A stretch of DNA of 64,000 nt, from NCBI RefSeq assembly GCF_030285365.1, contig NZ_JASVDS010000004.1, forward strand, positions 474,684 to 538,683. Direction: 5' to 3'. Below, one piece after another: positions 54,273-64,000 of the stretch (position 1 is the first letter of the stretch; the number at the start of each line of letters is the position of its first letter). Below the pieces are notes generated by a model, which worked only from the letters and a program-made list of their open reading frames with translations, was not told the origin of the DNA and did not search any database. The position numbers and the translations under genes are program-made. Source of the stretch: Roseateles subflavus. GTDB taxonomy: Bacteria > Pseudomonadota > Gammaproteobacteria > Burkholderiales > Burkholderiaceae_C.

Positions 54273-55560
54273 GGCGAATGCCCCCCAGGGCATCGTCCGT
54301 GACCTCGCGCCTGGCTGGCCCGGCACCTCGCGGCGTCGCGGTAGACGAGGGCGCGGCGCCGGGGCGGCTCATCTGGTTGAAGATGTTCTTGCGATGCATC
54401 TCCTCCGTGCCGCCCACGCTGGCGAAGCCCAGGGCATCGCGCATCAGCGTGGCCACCGGCCCCTCGTGATAGCCCCGGCTGCCATACAGGCGGACGAGGT
54501 CCTGCGCGCTGCGGATCAGGTCCTCGGAGCCCACCAGCTTGGCCACCGAGCAGGCCAGCAGCGCATCTGCTTCCTCGTTGAGCAGACGGCCCAGCGCGCC
54601 CAGGGCGGTCCAGCGGCTGCGCTCCATGCCGATGCGGATGTCCGTCAGGCGGCGCTGCACATACTGATGCTCCACGATGGCTTCCTGGAAGCTGTGCCGA
54701 GATTCGGCATAGCGCATGGCGTCATCGAGGAAGGGGGACACCAGGTGCGCAGCGACCAGGCCGTAGTAGGCCCGCCCCAGGGAGATGATGTCCACCAGCT
54801 GACGCAGCCCGCGCCGCGGCGCGCCCAGCACCTGGGCATGCGGAATGAAGACGTCCCGGAACGCCAGGCTGCCGGTAGGCAGGGCGGTGTTGCCCAGCTT
54901 GCGGTCTGGCGGTCCGGCGCTCAGGCCGGGGGCGCCCTGGTCCACGAACACGAGCGCCACCCCGCCCTCGGCGTCGTCATGGCGGCAGACGATCAAGGAG
55001 AAGTCCGCCATCGGCGCATGCGCGATGTTGTACTTGCTGCCGTTGAGCCGATAGCCGCCCTCGCAGGCGCTGAGGGTGCTACGGATGCTGCGGACGTCCG
55101 TGCCGGTGTTCGGCTCGGCGATGCCGGTGGCACAGAGATCGCCGCGCCGCAGTGCCGCCAGGTAGGTGCGCTGCTGCTCGGGCGAGCCATGCCGCTGCAG
55201 CGCCCGCACCATCCCGGCCTGCGCAATGATCGACAGCAGCAGCGCCGGCGCACGCAAGGTCGAGGCCAGGCCCTCCAGCGCCGCGGTGAAGTTCCACCAG
55301 GCCTCCGGGCGGGCCGTCTGCTCGACATCCGCATGGGCGATGAGCTCCCACAGGCCGGACTCCCGCAGGCGCTGCCAGCGAACGGCGTCAAAGTCGCTCG
55401 CGGACGCGTTCGGGTCGCTTCCCTCGACTGCCGATCCGGCCCCGTGAACGCTGGCCGTGGCGTGCTCGGCAAGGGGATCGTGCGCCGGCGTAAGCGCCGC
55501 CCCCAAGGCGGCGAAGCGCTCGCGCAAGGCCAGCTGGTGTGCAGACCACTGCATCATCAT
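54253..55560 (-). CDS. Acyl-CoA-dehydrogenase-fold flavoprotein (TdaE-like by context)
   Basis: 435 residues; three ATGs in a row at 55554-55560, with the first taken. The N-terminal helical domain is followed by LCATGIAEPNTGTDVRSIRS and LNGSKYNIAHAPMADFSLIVC (flavin and substrate contacts), and the C-terminal helical domain contains LYGSRGYHEGPVATLMRDALGFASVGGTEEMHRKNIF. In the tropone pathway TdaE is an acyl-CoA-dehydrogenase-like flavoprotein dioxygenase that splits the CoA ester and epoxidises the ring. Family and neighbours (thioesterase before, prephenate-dehydratase-like after) match. An ordinary acyl-CoA dehydrogenase remains possible. A short Ala/Pro-rich tail follows the domain. Confidence 0.85.
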   Translation of the reverse strand: MMMQWSAHQLALRERFAALGAALTPAHDPLAEHATASVHGAGSAVEGSDPNASASDFDAVRWQRLRESGLWELIAHADVEQTARPEAWWNFTAALEGLASTLRAPALLLSIIAQAGMVRALQRHGSPEQQRTYLAALRRGDLCATGIAEPNTGTDVRSIRSTLSACEGGYRLNGSKYNIAHAPMADFSLIVCRHDDAEGGVALVFVDQGAPGLSAGPPDRKLGNTALPTGSLAFRDVFIPHAQVLGAPRRGLRQLVDIISLGRAYYGLVAAHLVSPFLDDAMRYAESRHSFQEAIVEHQYVQRRLTDIRIGMERSRWTALGALGRLLNEEADALLACSVAKLVGSEDLIRSAQDLVRLYGSRGYHEGPVATLMRDALGFASVGGTEEMHRKNIFNQMSRPGAAPSSTATPRGAGPARREVTDDALGGIRHGAIPA

Positions 55561-55579
55561 GGCGTGACCCCGGCGATCG

Positions 55580-55993
55580 TCAGACGGCACCCTGGAATTC
55601 CAGGATCTGCGACTTGAAAGAGTCCGGCACCGGCGTGGTCTTGTTGCTCTCGTAGTCGAACATCACGTGCTTGGAGTAGCCGCGCGCCACGACGGTGTCC
55701 TGGCCATCCTCGCGGTGCATGACGTGCTCGATCTCGAAGCTCTTGGTGCCGAAGCCGCTCACCCGGCTGCGCACCACCAGGCTGTCACCGAACATGGCCG
55801 GCTGCACGTACTCGCACGCCGTCTTGACCATGATGTGCGGCAGCTTCTCGTGCTTGGGCACGGCCAGCACCCTGAACATGAATTCGAGGTAGGCATGCTG
55901 CAGGTAGTCGTAGTAGACGGGGCTGCTGACATGCCCCATGGAATCCGTGTCCCGGTACTTGACCTGGATGGGGGTCTCGAAGTGCTTGATCAT
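55580..55993 (-). CDS. 4HBT-family acyl-CoA thioesterase (TdaD-like by context)
   Basis: 137 residues from ATG 55993, preceded by AGGAG. Hot-dog thioesterase of the YbgC/4HBT type: VKYRDTDSMGHVSSPVYYDYLQHAYLEF with catalytic D15/D17 region, and later the SFEIEHVMHREDGQD strand. It hydrolyses an aryl- or acyl-CoA in the cytoplasm. It is the first gene of the leftward three-gene unit and lies 19 bases before the flavoprotein gene. TdaD of the tropodithietic acid cluster is in the same family. Confidence 0.9.
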   Translation of the reverse strand: MIKHFETPIQVKYRDTDSMGHVSSPVYYDYLQHAYLEFMFRVLAVPKHEKLPHIMVKTACEYVQPAMFGDSLVVRSRVSGFGTKSFEIEHVMHREDGQDTVVARGYSKHVMFDYESNKTTPVPDSFKSQILEFQGAV

Positions 55994-56194
55994 GGGGGCT
56001 CCTGTAGCTGGTATGGGGTGGTTGACAGGCTCGTGGCGCTGCCGGGGCAATCCCGGCACTCCGCCCGGCCTGCGGCAGTGTTGCGGCAGGGCCCCCGGGG
56101 TGGCTACTGTCACCAGTCACAGTGAGCGGGTCATGAGGCGGACGCTCCGGCGGCGCCTTGACGCCTCGGGTGGATCGCTCGCGCCGGTGCGCCC

Positions 56195-57607
56195 TCACGC
56201 GTCGCCCGCGAGGTGCACCGGGTCCAGCAGCTCTCGCAGCAGGGACTCGGGGAGATCGGTCGTGGACGCCGCGACGTCCAGCACCGTGCGGCCCTCGGCC
56301 CAGGCCTGCCGGGCAATGGCGGTGGCACGCGCGTAGCCGACCAAGGGATTCAGCGCCGTCGCCAGCATGGGCTGGTGCGCGAGCATGCGGCGGAGGTGCT
56401 CGCCGTTCACGCGGAAGCCGGCGATGGCCTTGTCCGCCAGCAGGGGCATCGCGTGGGACAGCAGGCCGATGCTGTCCTGCAGCGTCGCGGTCATCAGGGG
56501 CAGCATGGTGTTGAGCTCGAAGCTGCCAGACTGCCCCGCGATCGTGAGCGTGGTGTCGTGCCCCATGACCTGTGCCGCCACCATGGCCACGGCCTCCGGC
56601 ACCACCGGATTGACCTTGCCCGGCATGATGGAGGAGCCCGGCTGAAGAGGCTCCAGCTCGATCTCCCCGAGCCCGGCGATCGGGCCGGAGTTCATCCAGC
56701 GCAGGTCGTTGGCGATCTTCATCAGCGTCACCGCCAGCACCTTGAGCGCGCCGGACGCGGCCACGATGTCGTCCTGTGCACTCATCAAGGCCATCGGGCG
56801 CGGCGATGGCTGCAGGACCAGGCCGGTGCGGCGCGTGAGCAGCCGGCAGGCCTCGGCAGCCATGGCCGGGTGCGCATTGACGCCCGTGCCCACGGCCGTT
56901 CCGCCCAGCGGCAGGCTTTGCAGGGCCGGCAGGACCTGGCGCAGGTGGCGCTCGGCGCTCCGCAGCTGGAAGGCCCAGGCCTCCAGCACCTGGCTGAAGC
57001 GCACGGGCAGGGCGTCCATCAGGTGCGTCCGGCCCGTCTTGAGCTCGTCGTGCACCTGCGGCGCCTTCGCCAGTACCGTGTTGCGCAGGTGGACCAGCGC
57101 CGGCAGCAGGCTTTTCTTCAGGGCGAGCGCTGCGGCCAGGCGCAGGGCGCTCGGAATGACGTCATTGCTGCTCTGGCCCGCGTTGACGTGGTCGTTGGGA
57201 TGCACCGCATGGCCCGCCCGCCGCGAGGCGAGTGTCGCCACGACCTCGTTGGCGTTCATGTGCGTACTGGTCCCCGAGCCTGTCTGGAAGACATCCACCG
57301 GAAACTGCACCATCAGCGCCTCGTCGGCCTGGCTCAGGGCCTCGTCGCAGGCTTCCTCGATGGCGACGGCCAGTGCCGCGGGCAGCACCTCCAGTCCGCC
57401 ATTGGCCGCGGCGGCGGCCCCCTTGATCATCAGCAGCGCCCGAATGAACGCCACCGGCAGGCGCCGGCCGCTCAGGGGAAAGTTCTGCACCGCCCGCTGC
57501 GTCTCGGCGCCATACAGCGCCTGGGCCGGCACCTCGACAGCGCCCATCGCGTCGTGCTCGAGCCGCACAAGCGGCGCGCCCGGCGGGCGAGGAGGCAGGG
57601 CGCTCAT
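56195..57607 (-). CDS. fumC: Class II fumarase (FumC type)
   Basis: 470 residues from ATG 57607. Fumarase/aspartase signatures are present: QTGSGTSTHMNANEV, HPNDHVNAGQSSNDVIPSAL, TGRTHLMDALPVRFSQ, GGTAVGTGVNAHP and GSSIMPGKVNPV with the catalytic Ser loop. It interconverts fumarate and malate. It sits 200 bases upstream of the thioesterase on the same strand, and its start overlaps the end of a truncated dehydrogenase fragment. It may be a resistant or extra fumarase unrelated to the cluster; iron-free FumC enzymes are useful where iron chelators are made. Confidence 0.9.
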   Translation of the reverse strand: MSALPPRPPGAPLVRLEHDAMGAVEVPAQALYGAETQRAVQNFPLSGRRLPVAFIRALLMIKGAAAAANGGLEVLPAALAVAIEEACDEALSQADEALMVQFPVDVFQTGSGTSTHMNANEVVATLASRRAGHAVHPNDHVNAGQSSNDVIPSALRLAAALALKKSLLPALVHLRNTVLAKAPQVHDELKTGRTHLMDALPVRFSQVLEAWAFQLRSAERHLRQVLPALQSLPLGGTAVGTGVNAHPAMAAEACRLLTRRTGLVLQPSPRPMALMSAQDDIVAASGALKVLAVTLMKIANDLRWMNSGPIAGLGEIELEPLQPGSSIMPGKVNPVVPEAVAMVAAQVMGHDTTLTIAGQSGSFELNTMLPLMTATLQDSIGLLSHAMPLLADKAIAGFRVNGEHLRRMLAHQPMLATALNPLVGYARATAIARQAWAEGRTVLDVAASTTDLPESLLRELLDPVHLAGDA

Positions 57608-57756
57608 CCGCCGGCCGCCGGCGATGCGGCGCTCTCGGGGGCGGTGGTGCTCGCCGGGCCCGGCCGCAGGATGCGGTCGTCCGGCGCAAGACGGATCGGG
57701 TCCGGCATCGTCTCGACCCGCACATCGCGGGCGCCTTGGTAGGTGAGCGCCTTCAT
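57604..57756 (-). pseudogene. N-terminal fragment of a zinc-type alcohol dehydrogenase
   Basis: From ATG 57756 the frame reads MKALTYQGARDVRVETMPDP and IRLAPDDRILR, the usual first strand of zinc-dependent alcohol dehydrogenases (MKALTYHG-type). It then passes into unrelated residues and stops at the start of fumC. All catalytic parts are missing. About 50 codons remain. Confidence 0.7.
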
Positions 57757-57916
57757 CGGGGGGCTCCCCGGTTCTCGTGGCGGCATCCACACATCATCGT
57801 CTCCAGAAGTGGTGACACCTCGGGGCAAGCGCCGTGCCTCCACCGCGTCGCCCTACGCAGCGCCGTGGCGGACCTGGCGTCGCAATTGCCCGGGACACCG
57901 GGCTGGTCGCCCCACC

Positions 57917-58260
57917 ATGAGCAAGATCCGGACTGACGACCTGGCACCCTGCAGGACCGTGCTGCTGCTGATCGACTTCATCACCCCCCTGCGCTTCGAC
58001 GGCGCGAGGCTCCGTCGCCATCCTCAAGCCGCGCCAGTCCGCCTTCCATGCCACGCCGCTGCAGATCCTGCTCGAGCGTCTCCATGGCCGCCGGCTGGTG
58101 CTGACCGGCATCGCCGCCGACAGCTGAGTGCTCTTCACCGCCATGAATGCCTACCAGCGCGGCTACTCGCGGTGGGTGCCTGGCGACTGCATGGCGTCGG
58201 AGTCCCCGGAGGTGCGGGAGCAGGCCTTGGACCAAGGCTCGGGTATTGAAGCCGGAGGTG
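57917..58260 (+). pseudogene. Broken isochorismatase-family cysteine hydrolase
   Basis: From ATG 57917 the frame begins CRTVLLLIDFITPLRFDGA, a normal isochorismatase start with the catalytic Asp. The match then jumps to another frame (about 58011 on), AILKPRQSAFHATPLQILL and RLVLTGIAADS, where TGA at 58125-58127 replaces the codon for the catalytic Cys. VLFTAMNAYQRGYSRWVPGDC then continues the family. A central part (about 60 residues) is also deleted. It is therefore a dead gene. Confidence 0.8.
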
Positions 58261-58511
58261 CGGGAGACGGGGGAGCGGTGAAGGGGCGGCGATGACGCAG
58301 GTCGGGATGCGGGGCTGGGCGTCGCGCCAGTGCTTAGGGCGCTGACCAGGCTGGCTCAGCCTTGCTGATGGGCATTGGCGCGGTCGACAGGCAGGCTCCG
58401 TGTGGGTGCCGATTGCCAGAATGGCCCGTTCGGCAATGAGCCAAGCCCACGATTTGCGCGATCAACTCAGCAGCCCCGTTTGCCCTTGCCTCAAGGCGAG
58501 CCTTTCTGCAC
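58261..58511. other. Region without a recognised gene
   Basis: About 250 bases between the isochorismatase remnant and the phosphopantetheinyl transferase stop. No gene, repeat or terminator was seen. Confidence 0.4.
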
Positions 58512-59279
58512 TCAAACCGCAACCTCCCCGAGCCGCGGGAAGTTGCGGAACGCGCAGGCCGTGACGATGAAGCCCCCCTCCAAACTAGCGAAAGTCAGCT
58601 CGCAGCGTCGACCGCGAGCGAACTCCTGGTTCAGCGGCTCTACCAGTGTCAGCTCCAGGCGGCCGGACTGCAGGTCCAACGACGACAGCCGTGCCGCGCT
58701 GAAGTCGAAGTAGCGCTTCACGGAGCTGAACGCGGCCTTGAAGAGGCTTTCCTTGGCAGAGAACACCACCGTTATCCTCTCGTCCAGCGACATCGGGCCA
58801 GAACAGCGTTCCAGCATGCGCGTCTCCGCGCCATCCATCGTCAACTGAAGGACTGCCGCGCGCGTCTCGTGGGAGATCACCCGCTCCACGTCAATGCCGA
58901 TGCCGCTGTAGGACGGAGACGCCGCTGCCATCGCGATGCCCGTGGTGTGCGATATGCTGCCGACCAGGCCTGCCGGCCATAGCGGCTCGCGGGAGCGCCC
59001 GATCCCAACGCCCGCCGACACCAGCTGTTGCTCCACGCCGGCGCGTGCCATGGCCTGGCGCGCGGCCAGGCGTCCGAAGAAGAACTCGGCCTGGCGCTTG
59101 CGAACACTGCGGGCGATGCTGTCAGGGCAGGGGAGTCTCGCCGCGGTGAAGTGCGCCGACGTGAACATCGCCTCGTCAAAGCGCAGGACCGACAGCGCCA
59201 GGCTGCGGCCCTCCGTCAGTTCCATGTGATGGACCGATGCGCTGCGAAATGCGGCAAGCTGCTCCAGGGGTGTCGCCAT
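58512..59279 (-). CDS. Sfp/EntD-type 4'-phosphopantetheinyl transferase
   Basis: 255 residues from ATG 59279. Motifs: VRKRQAEFFFGRLAARQAM, LVGSISHTTGIAMAA, GIGIDVERV (metal-binding Asp) and VFSAKESLFKAAF (Glu and Lys). This is the EntD-like form that transfers phosphopantetheine from CoA to carrier-protein serines. It lies 1.6 kb before an NRPS gene in the opposite direction and would activate its PCP domains. Confidence 0.92.
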   Translation of the reverse strand: MATPLEQLAAFRSASVHHMELTEGRSLALSVLRFDEAMFTSAHFTAARLPCPDSIARSVRKRQAEFFFGRLAARQAMARAGVEQQLVSAGVGIGRSREPLWPAGLVGSISHTTGIAMAAASPSYSGIGIDVERVISHETRAAVLQLTMDGAETRMLERCSGPMSLDERITVVFSAKESLFKAAFSSVKRYFDFSAARLSSLDLQSGRLELTLVEPLNQEFARGRRCELTFASLEGGFIVTACAFRNFPRLGEVAV

Positions 59280-59328
59280 TTTGAATTGCCCCGACTTCCG
59301 CGGAGGCCCGTTGGTTGAAGTCAGACGG

Positions 59329-59940
59329 TCACGGCATGACCCGCGCCTTGACGAGGGTGATGGGTTCCGAACTCGGCGGGCGGGCTGTAGCCCAGCGGCC
59401 CATCAGTCGGTGGTGGTTGGACCAGGCCACTCGTTCCAGCGCTGCGAGTTCCCCGGCCTGCTTGGTCTTCCACGGGCCGCACCGGTGAATGACCTTGATC
59501 TTGTGCAGCCCGTTGACGGTCTCTGCCAAGGCGTTGTCGTGGCTGTCGCCCTTGGCGCCCGCTGAGGGCTCGATGCCGGCCTCGGCCAGCCCCTCGCTGT
59601 AACGAATGGCGAGGTCGTGCGAGCCTCCGTCGGAGTGATGGATCAGGCCATCGTCTTTGCCCGGTCTGCGATCCGGTGGGCAAGGCACCGTGGGATCGGG
59701 GAAGGTGGTGCGTATCGCCTTGCCACGACACAGGCCCTGCAGCCCCGACGGGCGCATCAGCCGTTCGACGGTGCACCTCGTGTTGCGCCACCCAAGTGCG
59801 CAGCGTCCGCGGCGCGCAGCCGATCTTGCCGGCGATGGATTCGATGGCCGCCACTGTGACGGATGCTCCCCGCGATGCTCCAGCACCATGCGCACGGCAC
59901 GCTCGCGGACCTCAGGGGAAACCTTCGGGGATCTCTTCAT
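59329..59940 (-). mobile_element. Degenerate IS3-family insertion sequence
   Basis: From ATG 59940 the frame starts MKRSPKVSPEVRERAVRMVL, an IS3-family OrfA beginning, and shifts to a second frame with IESIAGKIGCAPRTLRTWV. Most of the OrfA end and OrfB start is gone. The OrfB end follows: GLIHHSDGGSHDLAIRYSEG, GDSHDNALAETVNGLHK and WSNHHRLMGRW, which hold the last two catalytic acids. Several frame changes and a deletion make it inactive. No inverted repeats could be fixed. Confidence 0.85.
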
Positions 59941-60749
59941 GGCGCCATTCTCCAGAGTTGCAGCCTCCGCGAAAGTGGGGGAGCGGTTCAACAGAAATTT
60001 ATGTGGCAGCCTCTGTAAGCTATTTCTATATATTTCTCCGTTTTGATGATCTACGCTGCCTGCCCGGTGTAGAGCTCGTAATCCGCATTGCATATGCGTG
60101 GTTTTACATTGGTGTCATAGAGTTGGCCGCAAGCCCTGGCCCTGCTGGGTGGCCAATGACAGATCAGTTCAAAACCACTGGATCAGCAAGCTCACGAGGT
60201 TGCTCCGCCCAAGTCTGTAAGGGATTGAATGGTTTGCTATTCGCCCGACTAAAGTACAGCAGATCGTAAGGGAACACCCTTGGGAGCGATGTTCTTGTGC
60301 CATAGTGCACTCTTCTTGTGCTGTTTGGCCGACATCGGCTTGCACGGACGGCACGCACCTCGGTTGGCCGGGGTGATGCAAGGAGCCTGGGTGAGGCTTC
60401 TTTGCGTTGCCGAGCTCTGCGCATCAATATGAATCGCAGAGTTTTGAAAATGGTTTTCACAAAAAATTGAAACAACGGCGCGCGGAATTTATACGTCCGT
60501 AGCGTCTGTGATGCTAGATTGAGGCGAGGGATCGCACGGCGTATTTGGTATTCATAGAAGGTAGTGCGATTGGCAGGAGGGGCTCGAAATCCATTTGTTT
60601 TGGATTTTGGTAACAATGGTGGCCGGCAGTCGTTGATATTGAATTTCTCGCGATGCCATCCAGACATTGTTTAGCCATCAGGCGATGTGAATGACCGGCT
60701 GCCTGGAGATGGTAGTTACCGATTCCCATCGCGGCGCCATTTGGCGCAG

Positions 60750-60765
60750 TTCAATCACTTATTCA
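60750..60765. promoter_or_regulatory. Candidate shared element TTCAATCACTTATTCA
   Basis: It differs at one of 16 bases from the element at 53368 upstream of luxR. It forms two TTCAAT units 12 bp apart (the second completed by AT at 60766-60767), about 108 bases before the NRPS start. Confidence 0.4.
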
Positions 60766-60772
60766 ATGCTGA

Positions 60773-60794
60773 CTTGACGCATTTCTGCGTCGAG
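60773..60794. promoter_or_regulatory. Palindrome upstream of the NRPS
   Basis: CTTGACGCA, the spacer TTTC, then TGCGTCGAG: a 9-bp inverted repeat with one mismatch, 78 bases before the NRPS start. It could be an operator or a small RNA hairpin. No T-run follows, so it is not a terminator. Confidence 0.4.
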
Positions 60795-60872
60795 CGGTGA
60801 GCTCGTCCTATTTCCAGTGGCTCACCGGGTCGTCCTGGCGGCGGCTTCATCAACAAAGCGGGATGCATCGTC

Positions 60873-64000
<3,128 letters not shown>

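Larger units (their letters stand above)
59941..60872. other. AT-rich stretch without a recognised gene, upstream of the NRPS
   Basis: About 930 bases with clearly lower GC than the rest of the window. Open frames are short and show no family features. Minus-strand text near 60290 (KKSALWHKNIAPKGVPLRS) might be a further mobile-element remnant, but I cannot name it. The last 130 bases hold the candidate control elements at 60750 and 60773. Confidence 0.5.

Noticed and set aside
58125..58127. TGA at the catalytic Cys position of the isochorismatase-like sequence as a selenocysteine codon
   Set aside because: The same gene has a frame change and a deleted central part, and no SECIS-like hairpin directly follows the TGA. 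A dead gene explains it better.
60164..60667. 167-codon minus-strand open frame in the AT-rich region as a gene
   Set aside because: No ribosome site, no family features and basic, unstructured composition. A mobile-element remnant is possible but cannot be supported.

Overview
The window is GC-rich, densely packed DNA from a Gram-negative bacterium, most likely a betaproteobacterium of the order Burkholderiales. The evidence is the codon bias, a CCCCCT/AGGGGG plus GCGCG palindromic intergenic repeat of a kind I associate with that group, and the types of nitrate-assimilation and N2O-reductase clusters. No rRNA, tRNA or CRISPR was seen.

Layout. (1) 1-2629: an ABC importer of the nitrate/sulfonate/taurine type (ATPase cut by the window edge, plus a fused two-domain permease). 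(2) 3222-9431: a His-rich protein, a secreted PHB-depolymerase-type esterase, and two secreted proteins read leftward, an M4 metalloprotease and an unclassified HEETH protein. Both end in the same PPC-like C-terminal module. A third such protein, an M64 peptidase, lies at 35549-37222. The three genes share an upstream motif with the core CTTGTACGCA. (3) 9722-20051: assimilatory nitrate reduction, with the ANTAR antiterminator NasT, a leader with two ANTAR hairpins and a terminator, NrtABC-type transport, NirBD, NasA and the siroheme methyltransferase CobA. (4) 20095-23442: a membrane PAS/GAF/GGDEF/EAL protein. (5) 23555-34431: a full clade-I type N2O reductase cluster, nosZ-R-D-F-Y-L plus a second NosL-like gene leftward, and nosC-nosX rightward, with an FNR/DNR box between them. 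(6) 34528-37222: an AraC/PAS regulator and the M64 peptidase.

(7) 37577-57607 is the most interesting region. It holds a dedicated DAHP synthase, a PaaZ-type fusion whose aldehyde-dehydrogenase half has lost its catalytic residues while its ring-cleaving hydratase half is intact, a tripartite efflux system with its AraC regulator, a CitE-like lyase, a PNPOx-type flavoenzyme, a cystathionine-lyase-type PLP enzyme, a GST, a class I amidotransferase-fold protein, TetR and LuxR-solo regulators, a Cys-rich DUF326 (copper-storage-like) protein, and a leftward operon of 4HBT thioesterase, acyl-CoA-dehydrogenase-fold flavoprotein and a shortened prephenate-dehydratase protein. The last three plus the GST correspond by family to TdaD, TdaE, TdaC and TdaB of tropodithietic acid biosynthesis. 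I read the region as a tropone/tropolone cluster, probably sulfur-containing, that diverts phenylacetate catabolism at ring cleavage. GST, amidotransferase-fold protein and PLP lyase could form a glutathione-conjugate-to-thiol route.

(8) 57604-60872: gene debris (an ADH fragment, an isochorismatase pseudogene, an IS3-family remnant), a Sfp/EntD-type phosphopantetheinyl transferase and an AT-rich stretch. (9) 60873-end: the first module (C-A-PCP) of an NRPS that runs off the window; its A domain reads as leucine-specific.

Assignments rest on reading motifs and remembered family sequences; no database search was run.
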